Shown here: piece by piece, positions 24,523 through 35,024 of the stretch | Numbering within the stretch: position 1 is the stretch's first letter | How the letters are laid out: the number at the start of each line of letters is the position of its first letter | Assembly (NCBI RefSeq): GCF_013408145.1 | Contig: NZ_JACBZI010000001.1 | Location: 434,001 to 498,000, forward strand | Direction of reading: 5' to 3' | Source of the DNA: Nocardioides marinus | GTDB lineage: Bacteria; Actinomycetota; Actinomycetes; Propionibacteriales; Nocardioidaceae | DNA: 64,000 bases | Made by a program: the position numbers and the translations under genes | The notes under the pieces: generated by a model | The model's database searches: none | What the model was told of the DNA's origin: nothing | The model's input: only the letters and a program-made list of their open reading frames with translations

Positions 24523-26694
24523 GTGGCTCGACGGCCCCAGCGTCGCAGCAACGGTCAGCGTGCCCAGCGACGGGTGCGCGACCTCGACAACGAGGGGATC
24601 ATCCCCGTCCTCGCACGCGCGGTGCGCGAGGTGGAGGGTGCCGCCCAGCGCGGTGCCGTGCCGCCGAGCGCCCGCACGAAGTTCCAGGTCGTGGGGCTGC
24701 TGGTGCGTGAGGAGCGGTCGCGGATCAAGGCCGACACCGAGGTCAGCGAGAGCCAGCGCGCCGAGCAGCTCAAGCGGCTCGACGGCATCGCCACCATCCT
24801 CGCCAAGACCGCCACGCGCGACACCACGCTGCTGCACCTGCTGGCCGAGGACGCCGAGGTCGGCGAGGCCGCCGAGGACCTGCGCCGGGAGATGAAGAAG
24901 CGCGCCGGCCTCGAGGTGCCCGACGAGCCCGAGGTCGACGAGGACGACCCGGACGCCCCGGTCCTCGAGAAGCGCGTCGTCCCGCAGAGCGTCATCGCCC
25001 GCCGGCTCGCCAACCCCTTCCTCGTCCCCGACTTCACCGGTGCGGCCGCCCAGCACGCCCGCCCCCGCCGGCTGGCCGGCTGGGAGCTGCTGGGCCCCCT
25101 CTTCCGCTCCTTCGAGTACGGCGGGGCGTCGGCGTGCATGCCGCTGCCCGAGCCCGGGTCGCTGGTCGCCGCCTCGGGCCGCGAGCTGATGAAGCACCAG
25201 TCGCAGGTGGTCGAGGCCGCCGCCCAGGGCCACCGCACCTTCCTGCTGGCCGACGAGCCGGGCCTGGGCAAGACCGCCCAGGCGCTGCTGGCCGCGCAGG
25301 CTGCCGACGCCTACCCGTTGCTCGTGGTGGTGCCCAACGTCGTCAAGACCAGCTGGGCCCGCGAGGCCGGCATCTGGACGCCCGGTCGCACGTCCACGGT
25401 CATCCACGGTGACGGCTACGACGTCGACGGCTGGGCCGACATCGTCGTGGTCAACTACGAGATCCTCGACCGACACGTCGGCTGGCTCGGCGACTTCGGG
25501 TTCAAGGGGATGGTCGTCGACGAGGCGCACTTCATCAAGAACAAGACCTCCCAGCGCTCCCAGCACGTGCTGCACCTCGCCGACCGGCTGCGTGCCCGCT
25601 ACGCCCGGCCGCTGCTGATGGCGCTCACCGGCACCCCGCTGATCAACGACATCGAGGACTTCCGCGCGATCTGGCAGTTCCTCGGCTGGATCGACGACAA
25701 GGTCCCGCTCGGCCCGCTGATGGAGGCCCTGGAGGAGACCGGGCTCAGCCCGGCCGACGGCCCGGCGTTCTACGGCGCCGCCCGCACCTGCGTGGTCAAC
25801 CAGGGCATCGTGCGTCGCCGCAAGGTCGACGTCGCCGCCGACATCCCCGCCCGTCGGGTCGCCGACCTCCCGGTCGAGCTCGACGACGCGATCGGCCGGT
25901 CCATCAAGGCCGCGGAGAAGGAGCTGGCGCGCCGGATGGTGGCCCGCTACCACTCCGCGCTCGAGACCCGGGTCTCCGGCCGTACCGTCGAGGGCATCGA
26001 CCACGAGCTGGTCCGCCGCGTCGCCGGCTGGGAGCTCGAGGACTCCTCGAGCAAGAAGGACGGCGAGAACGTCTTCTCGATGGTGCGCCGCATCGGCCAG
26101 GCCAAGGCCGGCCTGGCCGCCGACTACGCCGCCCAGCTGGCGCGCAACGTCGGCAAGGTCGTCTTCTTCGCCAAGCACGTCGACGTCATGGACGCCGCCG
26201 AGAAGCTCTTCGCGGAGCGCGGCATCCGCTACGCCTCCATCCGCGGCGACCAGACGCCCAAGGCCCGCCAGGCCGCGATCGACTCCTTCACCGAGGACCC
26301 CGACGTGCAGGTCGTCGTCTGCTCGCTGATGGCCGCCGGCGTCGGGCTGAACCTCCAGGTGGCCTCCAACCTGGTCCTCGCCGAGCTGTCGTGGACCGAC
26401 GCCGAGCAGACCCAGGCGATCGACCGCATCCACCGCATCGGCCAGGAGGAGCCGGTCACCGCGTGGCGCGTCATCGCCGCGCACACGATCGACACCCGCA
26501 TCGCCGAGCTCATCGACTCCAAGGCCGGCCTCGCCGCCCGGGCGCTCGACGGGTCCGACGAGGAGATCGGCGCCAGCTCCGACATCCAGCTCGAGGCCCT
26601 GGTCTCGCTGCTCACCGCGGCGCTGGAGGAGGAGGAGCGGCAGCGGGCCAGGCGGGCCCGTGCGCTGCGCACCGAGGCGGTCTACGCCGGGTAG
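24523..26694 (+). CDS. SNF2-family DEAD/DEAH helicase (SMARCAL1-like)
   Basis: GTG 24523 follows GAGGAGGA at 4-nt spacing. The 723-aa protein has a charged N-terminal region (about 210 aa), then two RecA-like lobes: Walker A in LADEPGLGKTAQ, DEAH in MVVDEAHFIKNKTSQ, LTGTPLIND, and the SNF2 C-lobe QAIDRIHRIGQEEPV. The pattern resembles single-strand annealing helicases of the SMARCAL1 group and phage-type SNF2 proteins. No methylase, nuclease or DISARM/BREX-type genes are adjacent, so a defence role is not supported. A solitary repair or chromatin-type translocase is the likelier reading. Confidence 0.9.
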   Translation: MARRPQRRSNGQRAQRRVRDLDNEGIIPVLARAVREVEGAAQRGAVPPSARTKFQVVGLLVREERSRIKADTEVSESQRAEQLKRLDGIATILAKTATRDTTLLHLLAEDAEVGEAAEDLRREMKKRAGLEVPDEPEVDEDDPDAPVLEKRVVPQSVIARRLANPFLVPDFTGAAAQHARPRRLAGWELLGPLFRSFEYGGASACMPLPEPGSLVAASGRELMKHQSQVVEAAAQGHRTFLLADEPGLGKTAQALLAAQAADAYPLLVVVPNVVKTSWAREAGIWTPGRTSTVIHGDGYDVDGWADIVVVNYEILDRHVGWLGDFGFKGMVVDEAHFIKNKTSQRSQHVLHLADRLRARYARPLLMALTGTPLINDIEDFRAIWQFLGWIDDKVPLGPLMEALEETGLSPADGPAFYGAARTCVVNQGIVRRRKVDVAADIPARRVADLPVELDDAIGRSIKAAEKELARRMVARYHSALETRVSGRTVEGIDHELVRRVAGWELEDSSSKKDGENVFSMVRRIGQAKAGLAADYAAQLARNVGKVVFFAKHVDVMDAAEKLFAERGIRYASIRGDQTPKARQAAIDSFTEDPDVQVVVCSLMAAGVGLNLQVASNLVLAELSWTDAEQTQAIDRIHRIGQEEPVTAWRVIAAHTIDTRIAELIDSKAGLAARALDGSDEEIGASSDIQLEALVSLLTAALEEEERQRARRARALRTEAVYAG

Positions 26695-26727
26695 CGGACC
26701 GCGGCCCGGTGACGACGGGCGGCTGGG

Positions 26728-26733
26728 TAGGTT
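26728..26733 (+). promoter_or_regulatory. -10 hexamer, leaderless SDR gene
   Basis: TAGGTT ends 7 nt before ATG 26741, with no Shine-Dalgarno sequence between. Confidence 0.55.
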
Positions 26734-26740
26734 CGGGGCC

Positions 26741-27616
26741 ATGAGCTCCGACCGTCCCGGCCTGCCCGACCTCACCGGCCGCACCTACGTCGTCACCGGC
26801 GCCAACTCCGGCCTCGGCCTGGAGACCGCCCGGAAGCTGGCGGCCGCCGGCGGCCACGTCGTGCTCGCGGTCCGGGACACCGGCAAGGGGGAGGCCGCCG
26901 CTGCGGAGCTCGACGGCTCGACCGAGGTGGCCGAGCTCGACCTGGCCGACCTGTCCTCGGTGCGGGCCTTCGCCGCGTCCTGGGGCGAGCGGGAGATCAC
27001 CACGCTGGTCAACAACGCCGGCATCATGATGGTCGCGCAGGGGCGCACCGTCGACGGCTTCGAGCGCCAGCTCGGCACCAACCACCTCGGCCACTTCGCC
27101 CTCACCAACCTGCTGCTGCCGCAGGTCAGCGACCGCGTGGTCACGGTGTCCTCGGGCCTGCACAACGGCCCGCAGCTCGACTTCGACGACCTCGACCTCG
27201 AGCGCTCGTACAAGCCCACCCGCGCCTACCAGCAGTCCAAGCTGGCCAACCTGCTGTTCACCGCCGAGCTGCAGCGTCGGCTCAGCGAGGCGGGCAGCAC
27301 GGTCGTCGCCCACGCCTGCCACCCCGGCTACAGCGCCACCAACCTGCAGAGCCACCACGCCAACCCGCTGATGAACAAGCTGATGTGGCTGGGCAACAAG
27401 GTCGTCGCCACCAGCGCGGAGTTCGGCGCCCGCCCGACCGTGCACGCGGTCACCGCCGACCTGCCGCCGAACTCCTACATCGGCCCCTCCGGCTTCCAGG
27501 GCCTGCGCGGCGCGCCGGGCCCCAACCCGCGCTCGGCGCAGGCGCGCGACGTCGACGCCGCTGGCCGGTTGTGGGAGGTCTCCGAGGAGCGCACGGGCAC
27601 CGCGTTCCCCCTGTGA
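26741..27616 (+). CDS. Short-chain dehydrogenase/reductase (retinol-dehydrogenase-like)
   Basis: The 291-aa classical SDR has the cofactor motif VVTGANSGLGLETA, the NNAGIMM motif, catalytic Ser in VVTVSSGLHN and Tyr-x3-Lys in AYQQSKLANLLF. The motif set and the CHPGYSATNLQ region match the WW-oxidoreductase/retinol dehydrogenase-like subgroup common in actinobacteria. Cytoplasmic NAD(P)-dependent oxidoreductase; substrate unknown. Confidence 0.92.
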   Translation: MSSDRPGLPDLTGRTYVVTGANSGLGLETARKLAAAGGHVVLAVRDTGKGEAAAAELDGSTEVAELDLADLSSVRAFAASWGEREITTLVNNAGIMMVAQGRTVDGFERQLGTNHLGHFALTNLLLPQVSDRVVTVSSGLHNGPQLDFDDLDLERSYKPTRAYQQSKLANLLFTAELQRRLSEAGSTVVAHACHPGYSATNLQSHHANPLMNKLMWLGNKVVATSAEFGARPTVHAVTADLPPNSYIGPSGFQGLRGAPGPNPRSAQARDVDAAGRLWEVSEERTGTAFPL

Positions 27617-27698
27617 CGGGGGCCATCTCACACCCACCGGGGTCGCGAGTGTCGGTGCGGCCTGCGCACAATAGGGGCCGATCGACCAGGGGGCAGAG

Positions 27699-28490
27699 AT
27701 GACGATGAAGCGCGTCGCGCAGGCGGTGACCGCCACGGTCCTGGCGTTCCTGCTCGTGCTGCTGACCACCGGCGCGAGCGGGGAGCACCCCGCCGAGCAG
27801 GTTCGTGGCAACCTCGACGGCCAGCGGGTCCGGGTCAACCTCCCGCCGACCACCGAGCCCAAGGGCGTGGCGATCTTCTTCCACGGCCAGGGCTCCAACT
27901 ACAACCACAAGATGGACGGCACCTGGCTCGACGCGCTGCGTCGCGACGGCTGGGTGGTGGCCTCCTCGATGTTCCACCGGGAGAACTGGGGCAACCCGAT
28001 CTCCACCGAGGACACCATGAAGCTGTGGGACTGGGCCGAGCAGCAGGGCGGTGGCGAGGTCAAGCTCTACATCGGCGCCTCCATGGGCGGCACCACCTCG
28101 CTCAACGCGCTGGTGCACGGCGAGCGCAAGCCTGCCTGCTGGTACGGCGTCAAGCCGGCCGTGGACATGTCGACCATGGGCAACGTCCCCGGCGCCCGGC
28201 GCTTCATCTCCCAGGCCTACGACGGCCAGCCCTACCCGCGCGACCGCAACCCGGTCGACACCGCCTACAAGCTGGCGCAGACCGGCGCGACCTTCCGCTT
28301 CGTCGCCTCCCCGCGCGACCCGTTCGTGCCCTACGAGCTCAACAGCGGCGAGATCGTCTCCCGGCTCAACCGGTTCGGTGCCGACGTCTCGTTGCGCACC
28401 GTCCAGGGCCCCCACGACGACCCCTCGCACTACAGCGCCCACGACTTGGTGGCCTTCGCCAACGAGTGCGCCGGCACCGAGAGCTCCTGA
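27699..28490 (+). CDS. Secreted alpha/beta hydrolase
   Basis: The 263-aa protein has an N-terminal Sec signal (residues about 1-28: MTMKRV, hydrophobic core, TTGASG). The alpha/beta-hydrolase fold follows: oxyanion segment AIFFHGQGSNYNH, nucleophile elbow YIGASMGG with Ser128, acid near SPRDPFVPY and a late His in QGPHDDPSHYS. ATG 27699 has a purine-rich GGGGGCAGAG upstream. An extracellular esterase or lipase is likely; substrate unknown. Confidence 0.87.
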   Translation: MTMKRVAQAVTATVLAFLLVLLTTGASGEHPAEQVRGNLDGQRVRVNLPPTTEPKGVAIFFHGQGSNYNHKMDGTWLDALRRDGWVVASSMFHRENWGNPISTEDTMKLWDWAEQQGGGEVKLYIGASMGGTTSLNALVHGERKPACWYGVKPAVDMSTMGNVPGARRFISQAYDGQPYPRDRNPVDTAYKLAQTGATFRFVASPRDPFVPYELNSGEIVSRLNRFGADVSLRTVQGPHDDPSHYSAHDLVAFANECAGTESS

Positions 28491-28540
28491 CGCCGAGACG
28501 TCACTCGCGCCCGGCCGGGAGGTCACCCGCGCACGGCCGG
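28491..28540. repeat. Two-unit GCCGAGAGGTC repeat, copy B
   Basis: This aligns over about 50 bp with the block at 20910 and, like it, begins at the first base after a TGA stop. Its units are CGCCGAGACGTCACTCGCGC and CCGGCCGGGAGGTCACCCGC. Confidence 0.6.
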
Positions 28541-28544
28541 ACGC

Positions 28545-28648
28545 GTGAGGTTCATCGGGGCGCCGCTGGACCTGACGCGCCGCCGATGCACCTGCATCGG
28601 GGCTCCGTGAGCTTCATCGGGGCGCCGCTGAACCTGACGCGCCGCCGA
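28545..28648. repeat. Tandem pair of 42-bp repeats with 62-bp period
   Basis: Copies at 28545-28586 and 28607-28648 start GTGAGGTTCATCGGGGCGCC / GTGAGCTTCATCGGGGCGCC and differ at only two of 42 positions. The spacer carries a partial third CATCGGGG. It lies between convergent genes. Confidence 0.85.
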
Positions 28649-28687
28649 CACGCCTCACAGACCGCACGCCCCGACGCCCGCCGGGCG

Positions 28688-29101
28688 TCAGTCCCGCAGC
28701 AGGCCCGGCCCGAAGAGGAACCGGTCGACGCGGATGCGCAGCGCCACGCGGGCGGGGTTCTCGGCGGGCTGGCGGTAGCGCGCGGCGTACCGCTCGACCG
28801 CCCGGGCCACGTCGGCGGGGTCGGAGGTCGCGACCGCGGTGCCCTCGAGCGTGGACCACCGCCCGCCGTCGACCTGGCAGGCCGCCACCGGGCCGGGCGT
28901 GCGCAGGTGGGCGGCCTTGCGCGACCCGCCGCGGGTGATCACCCAGGCGCACTCGCGCTCGGGGTCGAGCGCGACGCCCACCGGCACGACGTGTGGGGAG
29001 CCGTCGGCGCGGAGCGTGGTGAGCGTGCACAGGTGCCGCTCGGTCCACATCGCCAGCAGCGGAGCGGGCAGGGCGTCCCAGCCGGGCTCGAAGGACGGCA
29101 C
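28688..29101 (-). CDS. Pyridoxamine 5'-phosphate oxidase-family (F420/FMN split-barrel) protein
   Basis: The 137-aa split-barrel protein starts at GTG 29101 after a GGAGG. It has the opening LLAMWTERHLCTLTTLRADGSPHVVPVGVAL typical of TIGR03618-type F420-dependent PPOX proteins, plus KAAHLRTPGPVAACQVDGGRW. These proteins bind F420, FMN or haem breakdown products and reduce small substrates. The next gene upstream on the strand is pmt, 42 bp away. Cofactor choice between F420 and FMN cannot be fixed from the sequence. Confidence 0.88.
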   Translation of the reverse strand: MPSFEPGWDALPAPLLAMWTERHLCTLTTLRADGSPHVVPVGVALDPERECAWVITRGGSRKAAHLRTPGPVAACQVDGGRWSTLEGTAVATSDPADVARAVERYAARYRQPAENPARVALRIRVDRFLFGPGLLRD

Positions 29102-29143
29102 GACAGCCTCCAGGTCAGTCAGGTCAGTGAGGTCAGGGTCGGG

Positions 29144-30874
29144 TCAGATCCACCGGCTGAACCAGATGCGGTCCAGCCAGGCGGAGTGGGTCAGCAGCTC
29201 GTGGGTGAGGATCGGCCAGAACCACGCGAAGTTCAGCAGCACCAGCACGAGGAACGATCCGGCCAGCACCACCCCGACCGTACGCCGGGTGGTGGGCTCG
29301 CGGCCCGGGCCGATCAGCCGCCCGATCGCCAGCGTCAGCGCCAGCACCACGAACGGCAGGATCAGCACGGCGTAGAACAAGAAGATCGGCCGGTCGTCGT
29401 AGAGCAGCCACGGCAGCCAGGTGGAGGCGGCCCCCGCGACGACGACGCCGTAGCGCCAGTCGCGGGCCCCGACCCACATCAGCACCGCGAAGGCGAGCGC
29501 CACGATGCCGGCCCACCAGATCATCGGCGTCCCGATCAGGAGCACCTGGCGCAGGCAGTCGCTGCCGGCCGGCGCCGTGCAGCCACGCGTCCCGGGCTCG
29601 ATGCCGGTGTCGGCGGCCACGCCGACGGGCCGGTTGAGCAGCAGCCAGCCCGAGGGCTGGGACTGGTAGGTGTGCGTGGAGCAGTTCAGGAAGTGGGTGT
29701 GGAAGGTGTAGACGTCGCGGTGGTAGTACCACAGCGAGCGCAGCGACTGGGTCACCTCGCCCAGCCCGCTCGCGTCCGGCTCGGTCGCGGTGGGCCACCG
29801 GGCGTCCCGGTCGGGGGCGTCGTCGACGAAGGACTCGCCGTCGCAGTGCCCCGAGCCGCTGAACTGGGTGTACTGCGTGCTGGAGAGGTGCTGCTCGTAC
29901 TCCTCGGCGTGCACCAACCAGCCCGTCCAGGTCAGCAGGTACGTCGCCGCGGCCACCACCACCAGGTGCACGAACGCCGTCGGGGCGTCGGCGACCAGCG
30001 AGCGCAGCCAGGCCCGGCGTACGCCGAAGGACCGGCGTGCTCCCGCGCTCCACGCCCAGGCCAGCAGCCCGAAGGCGGCCAGCGGGTAGAGCGCGGTCCA
30101 CTTCGTGCCGATGGCCAGGCCGAAGCTGATGCCGCCCAGCAGCAGCCAGGGGCGCACCAGCAGCCCGCGCACCGGCCCCCACGAGGACGCCGGGGGCGGC
30201 GAGGGGAGCAGACGCGCCAGCCGGCGGCGGTACCAGTCGCGGTCGTTGACGACGCAGGCCACGCCGCACAGCAGGAAGAACGCCACGAAGATGTCGAGCA
30301 GCGCCAGCCGGGAGAGCACGAAGTGCAACCCGTCGAGCATCAGCAGCAGGCCGGCGACCAGGCCGAGCATCGTCGAGCCGGTGAGTCGGCGCGCCAGGCG
30401 GACCATCACCACGACCATCAGCGACCCGACCACGGCCGAGGCGACCCGCCAGCCGAAGGGGTCGAGGCCGAAGAGCGTCTCCCCGAGACCGATGAGGTAC
30501 TTGCCCACCTCGGGGTGGACGATCATCGACGGACCCTCGGTCCACAGGTCCGTGGTCGTGCCCGACAGGATCTGGTCGTTGGCGTCGTCGACGTAGCCGC
30601 GCACGAAGCCGTTCTGCAGCAGCGCCCAGGCGTCCTTGGCGTAGTAGGTCTCGTCGAACTGGAACTCCCGCGGAGTCCCCAGCCGCCACAGTCGCAGGAA
30701 CAGCGCGAGCAGGCCGAGCGCGAGCGCCGCGCTCCACCCGATGAAGGGGTCCTCCTGCGGCAGCCGGCCCCTCGCGCGCGCCCAGGCGCTGGGCACCCGG
30801 CGCCCGTCGGCGGTGGAGGAGAGGCCGACGCTCGCCTCCTGCTGCTCCTCGCGCTGGAGCGCCTCGCTCGTCAC
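29144..30874 (-). CDS. pmt: Polyprenyl-phosphate-mannose protein O-mannosyltransferase
   Basis: The 576-aa multi-spanning GT39/GT-C enzyme has the catalytic Asp-Glu loop REFQFDETYYAKDAW after the first helix and numerous hydrophobic spans, ending SAWLDRIWFSRWI. It transfers mannose from polyprenyl phosphate to secreted proteins at the outer face of the membrane. GTG 30874 is chosen because TAGGGT sits 7 nt upstream; the longer upstream frame lacks family features. Divergence from rsmI is the conserved actinobacterial arrangement. Confidence 0.95.
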   Translation of the reverse strand: MTSEALQREEQQEASVGLSSTADGRRVPSAWARARGRLPQEDPFIGWSAALALGLLALFLRLWRLGTPREFQFDETYYAKDAWALLQNGFVRGYVDDANDQILSGTTTDLWTEGPSMIVHPEVGKYLIGLGETLFGLDPFGWRVASAVVGSLMVVVMVRLARRLTGSTMLGLVAGLLLMLDGLHFVLSRLALLDIFVAFFLLCGVACVVNDRDWYRRRLARLLPSPPPASSWGPVRGLLVRPWLLLGGISFGLAIGTKWTALYPLAAFGLLAWAWSAGARRSFGVRRAWLRSLVADAPTAFVHLVVVAAATYLLTWTGWLVHAEEYEQHLSSTQYTQFSGSGHCDGESFVDDAPDRDARWPTATEPDASGLGEVTQSLRSLWYYHRDVYTFHTHFLNCSTHTYQSQPSGWLLLNRPVGVAADTGIEPGTRGCTAPAGSDCLRQVLLIGTPMIWWAGIVALAFAVLMWVGARDWRYGVVVAGAASTWLPWLLYDDRPIFLFYAVLILPFVVLALTLAIGRLIGPGREPTTRRTVGVVLAGSFLVLVLLNFAWFWPILTHELLTHSAWLDRIWFSRWI

Positions 30875-30881
30875 GGCCGCC

Positions 30882-30887
30882 ACCCTA
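30882..30887 (-). promoter_or_regulatory. -10 hexamer, leaderless pmt
   Basis: On the minus strand TAGGGT ends 7 nt before GTG 30874 and decides that start codon. Confidence 0.55.
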
Positions 30888-30923
30888 CGGGGGCACCCGG
30901 GGCGGGTGACGGAGGATGGAAGG

Positions 30924-31820
30924 ATGCCCGGCGTGAACCGACCTGGAGGCGAGCCCGGGGCCAGCGGTGGCCGCAGCGAGGGCGTGCTGGTGCTGGCCGC
31001 GACGCCCATCGGCCGGCCCGAGGACGCCCCGCCCCGGTTGGCCACCGAGCTCGCCGGTGCCGACGTCGTCGCGGCCGAGGACACCCGTCGGCTCAAGCGG
31101 CTCACGACCGACCTGGGGGTCCAGGTCGGCGGCCGGGTCGTGTCCTACTTCGAGGGCAACGAGTCCGCGCGCACCCCGGTGCTGCTCGAGGCGCTGCTGG
31201 CCGGCGAGCGCGTCCTGCTCGTGACCGACGCGGGGATGCCGAGCGTCAGCGACCCCGGCTACCGGCTGGTGGTCGCGGCGGTCGAGGCCGACGTGCACGT
31301 CACCGCGGTCCCCGGGCCCAGCGCCGTGCTCACCGCGCTCGCGGTCAGCGGGCTGCCGGTCGACCGGTTCTGCTTCGAGGGCTTCCTGCCCCGCAAGGCC
31401 GGCGAGCGCGCCCGCCGGCTGGCCGGGCTGGCGACCGAGGAGCGCACGATGGTCTTCTTCGAGGCCCCGCACCGCACCGAGGCCGCGCTGGCCGCGCTGG
31501 CCGAGGCCTTCGGGCCCGACCGCCCGGCCGCGGTCTGCCGCGAGCTCACCAAGACCCACGAGGAGGTACGCCGCGGCCCGCTGGCCGAGCTGGTCTCGTG
31601 GGCGGCCGACGGGGTCCGCGGCGAGGTGACGCTGGTGGTGTCGGGGGCGACCCCCGGGGCAGCGGTGGGGGACACCCCCGCCGAGCTGCGCGCCGCCGTC
31701 GCCGACCACGAGGCGGCCGGGTCGACCCGCAAGGAGGCGATCCTCGAGGTCGCCCGGCTCGCCGGCGTACCCAAGCGAGTCGTGTACGACGCCGTCCACA
31801 AGCCCCAGGAGGACCGATGA
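30924..31820 (+). CDS. rsmI: 16S rRNA (cytidine1402-2'-O)-methyltransferase
   Basis: The 298-aa tetrapyrrole-methylase-fold enzyme methylates the ribose of C1402 in the decoding centre. Motifs are VLVLAATPIGRPED, AAEDTRRLKRL, TDAGMPSVSDPGYRLV, VPGPSAVLTALAVSGLP and FEAPHRTEAALAAL. ATG 30924 has GGAGG and AAGG upstream. The N-terminus is about 18 residues longer than the core, Gly/Arg-rich. It is the first gene of an ATGA/GTGA-coupled trio with a hydrolase and tatD. Confidence 0.96.
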   Translation: MPGVNRPGGEPGASGGRSEGVLVLAATPIGRPEDAPPRLATELAGADVVAAEDTRRLKRLTTDLGVQVGGRVVSYFEGNESARTPVLLEALLAGERVLLVTDAGMPSVSDPGYRLVVAAVEADVHVTAVPGPSAVLTALAVSGLPVDRFCFEGFLPRKAGERARRLAGLATEERTMVFFEAPHRTEAALAALAEAFGPDRPAAVCRELTKTHEEVRRGPLAELVSWAADGVRGEVTLVVSGATPGAAVGDTPAELRAAVADHEAAGSTRKEAILEVARLAGVPKRVVYDAVHKPQEDR

Positions 31821-32659
31821 CCGACCGCCTCACCGAGGTCACCCGCGACGAGCTGACCCTCGACCTGCTCGACGAGGGCCCCCTCGACGGCGCCCCCGTC
31901 GTGCTGCTGCACGGCTTCCCCGAGCGGGCCACGTCGTGGCGGCTGGTCGCCCCGCTGCTGCACGCGCAGGGGCTGCGCACGCTCGCCGTCGACCAGCGGG
32001 GCCACTCGCCCCGGGCCCGGCCCCGTGGCCGGCGCGCCTACGCCGTGCAGGAGTTCGCCCGCGACGCGCTGGCCGTGGTGGACGCGGTCGGTGGGCGCGC
32101 CCACCTGGTCGGCCACGACTGGGGCGCGGCGACCGCCTGGGTCGCGGCCACCCTGGAGCCGCAGAAGGTGGCCACCCTGACGGCGCTCTCGGTGCCCCAG
32201 CCGGAGGCCTTCATGCGCTCCTGGTTCACCTCCCGCCAGGGCCTGAAGTCGTGGTACATGGCCGCCTTCAACATCCCTCGGCTGCCCGAGCGGCTCGCCC
32301 GTGACGAGGGCGGCGCCATGGAGCGGCTGCTCGGCGGTGGCTTCGGGATGACGCCCGAGGAGGTCGCCCGCTTCCGCCGCGAGGTGGTCGAGGACGGTGC
32401 CCTGCCCGGCGGGCTCGGGTGGTACCGCGGCATCCCCTTCATGGACCGCAGCCTGCTCGGCCGCCGGGTCACCGTCCCCACGACGCTGGTGTGGAGCGAC
32501 CGGGACGCCGCCATCACCCGCGCCGCCGTGGACGCCACGCCCCGCTACGTCGACGCCCCCTACGAGCTGGTCGTCCTGCAGGGCGTCTCCCACTGGATCC
32601 CCACCCAGGCGCCGGAGGCGGCGGCCGAGGCGATCATCGAGCGGGTGCTCGGCTCGTGA
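31817..32659 (+). CDS. Alpha/beta hydrolase, epoxide-hydrolase-like
   Basis: The 280-aa protein has the HGFP oxyanion motif (LLHGFPERATSW) and an Asp nucleophile in VGHDWGAATAW (Asp101), the epoxide hydrolase/haloalkane dehalogenase signature. The catalytic His is probably in GVSHWIPTQAPE. It overlaps rsmI by ATGA and tatD by GTGA. In many actinobacteria metG occupies this position; here there is no metG. True substrate unknown. Confidence 0.9.
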   Translation: MTDRLTEVTRDELTLDLLDEGPLDGAPVVLLHGFPERATSWRLVAPLLHAQGLRTLAVDQRGHSPRARPRGRRAYAVQEFARDALAVVDAVGGRAHLVGHDWGAATAWVAATLEPQKVATLTALSVPQPEAFMRSWFTSRQGLKSWYMAAFNIPRLPERLARDEGGAMERLLGGGFGMTPEEVARFRREVVEDGALPGGLGWYRGIPFMDRSLLGRRVTVPTTLVWSDRDAAITRAAVDATPRYVDAPYELVVLQGVSHWIPTQAPEAAAEAIIERVLGS

Positions 32660-33561
32660 GCGGGGCGGACAGCGGCCCCACCCGCAGCCGGGCGGCCACC
32701 GAGGAGCGCTCCGGCGCGCGGCGCGACCGCGAGCGCCCACCCGCGCCCGAGCCGCTGCCGCACCCCGTGGTCGACAACCACTGCCACCTCGACATCGCCG
32801 ACTCCGAGGGGGAGTGGTTCAGCACCGAGCAGGCGCTGGCGGCCTCCGCCGCCGTCGGGGTGCCGCGCATCGTGCAGATCGGCTGCGACCTCCCCGGCGC
32901 GCGCTGGGCGGTCGAGGCGGCGGCCACCCACGACCTGCTCGTCGCCGGGGTCGCGCTGCACCCCAACGAGGCGCCCCGGCTGGCGGCCGCGGGGCAGCTC
33001 GAGGCGGCGTACGCCGAGATCGAGGCGCTGGCCGGGGCGCACGCAGGCGTCCGCGCGGTCGGCGAGACCGGGCTCGACCACTTCCGCACCGGCGACGAGG
33101 GCCGCGCCGCGCAGGAGGAGTCCTTCCGTTGGCACATCGACCTGGCCAAGCGCCTGGACAAGACCTTGGTCATCCACGACCGCGACGCCCACGAGGACGT
33201 GCTGCGGGTGCTGGACTCCGAAGGGGCGCCCGAGCGCTGGGTGATGCACTGCTTCTCCGGCGACGCGCTGTTCGCGCGGGCCTGCCTGGACCGGGGTGCG
33301 CACCTGTCCTTCGCGGGCACCGTCACCTTCAAGAACGCCGACCCGCTGCGTGAGGCGCTGGCCATGACTCCGCAGGACCGGATCCTGGTCGAGACCGACG
33401 CGCCGTACCTCACGCCCACGCCGTACCGCGGCCGCCCCAACGCCTCCTACCTCGTGCCGCTCACCGTCCGTGCGATGGCGCAGGTGCGCGGTGCGGACCT
33501 CGGTGAGCTGTGCGCGGCCATCGACGTCAACACCGACACGGCCTTCGGTGGCCGCTGGTGA
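32656..33561 (+). CDS. tatD: TatD-family metal-dependent DNase
   Basis: The 301-aa TIM-barrel hydrolase starts at GTG 32656, coupled to the preceding stop. Metal ligands appear in VVDNHCHLDIAD (His-x-His), VGETGLDHFR (Glu), VIHDRDAHEDV (His), MHCFSGD (His) and VETDAPYLTP (Asp). The 38-residue charged N-terminal extension (SRAATEERSGARRDRERPP) is unusual in length. Family role: 3'-5' exonuclease or deoxyribonuclease in DNA damage. The resuscitation-promoting factor follows, as in related genomes. Confidence 0.94.
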   Translation: MSGADSGPTRSRAATEERSGARRDRERPPAPEPLPHPVVDNHCHLDIADSEGEWFSTEQALAASAAVGVPRIVQIGCDLPGARWAVEAAATHDLLVAGVALHPNEAPRLAAAGQLEAAYAEIEALAGAHAGVRAVGETGLDHFRTGDEGRAAQEESFRWHIDLAKRLDKTLVIHDRDAHEDVLRVLDSEGAPERWVMHCFSGDALFARACLDRGAHLSFAGTVTFKNADPLREALAMTPQDRILVETDAPYLTPTPYRGRPNASYLVPLTVRAMAQVRGADLGELCAAIDVNTDTAFGGRW

Positions 33562-35014
<1,453 letters not shown>

Positions 35015-35024
35015 CGAGACCCGG

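Noticed and set aside
24523..26694. SNF2 helicase as part of a phage-defence system
   Set aside because: No methylase, nuclease, phospholipase-D or other defence partner lies within several genes on either side.
28025..31816. Upstream part of a 1544-codon plus-strand frame
   Set aside because: It runs antisense to the PPOX and pmt genes and has no domain; only the final hydrolase (31817-32659) is real.
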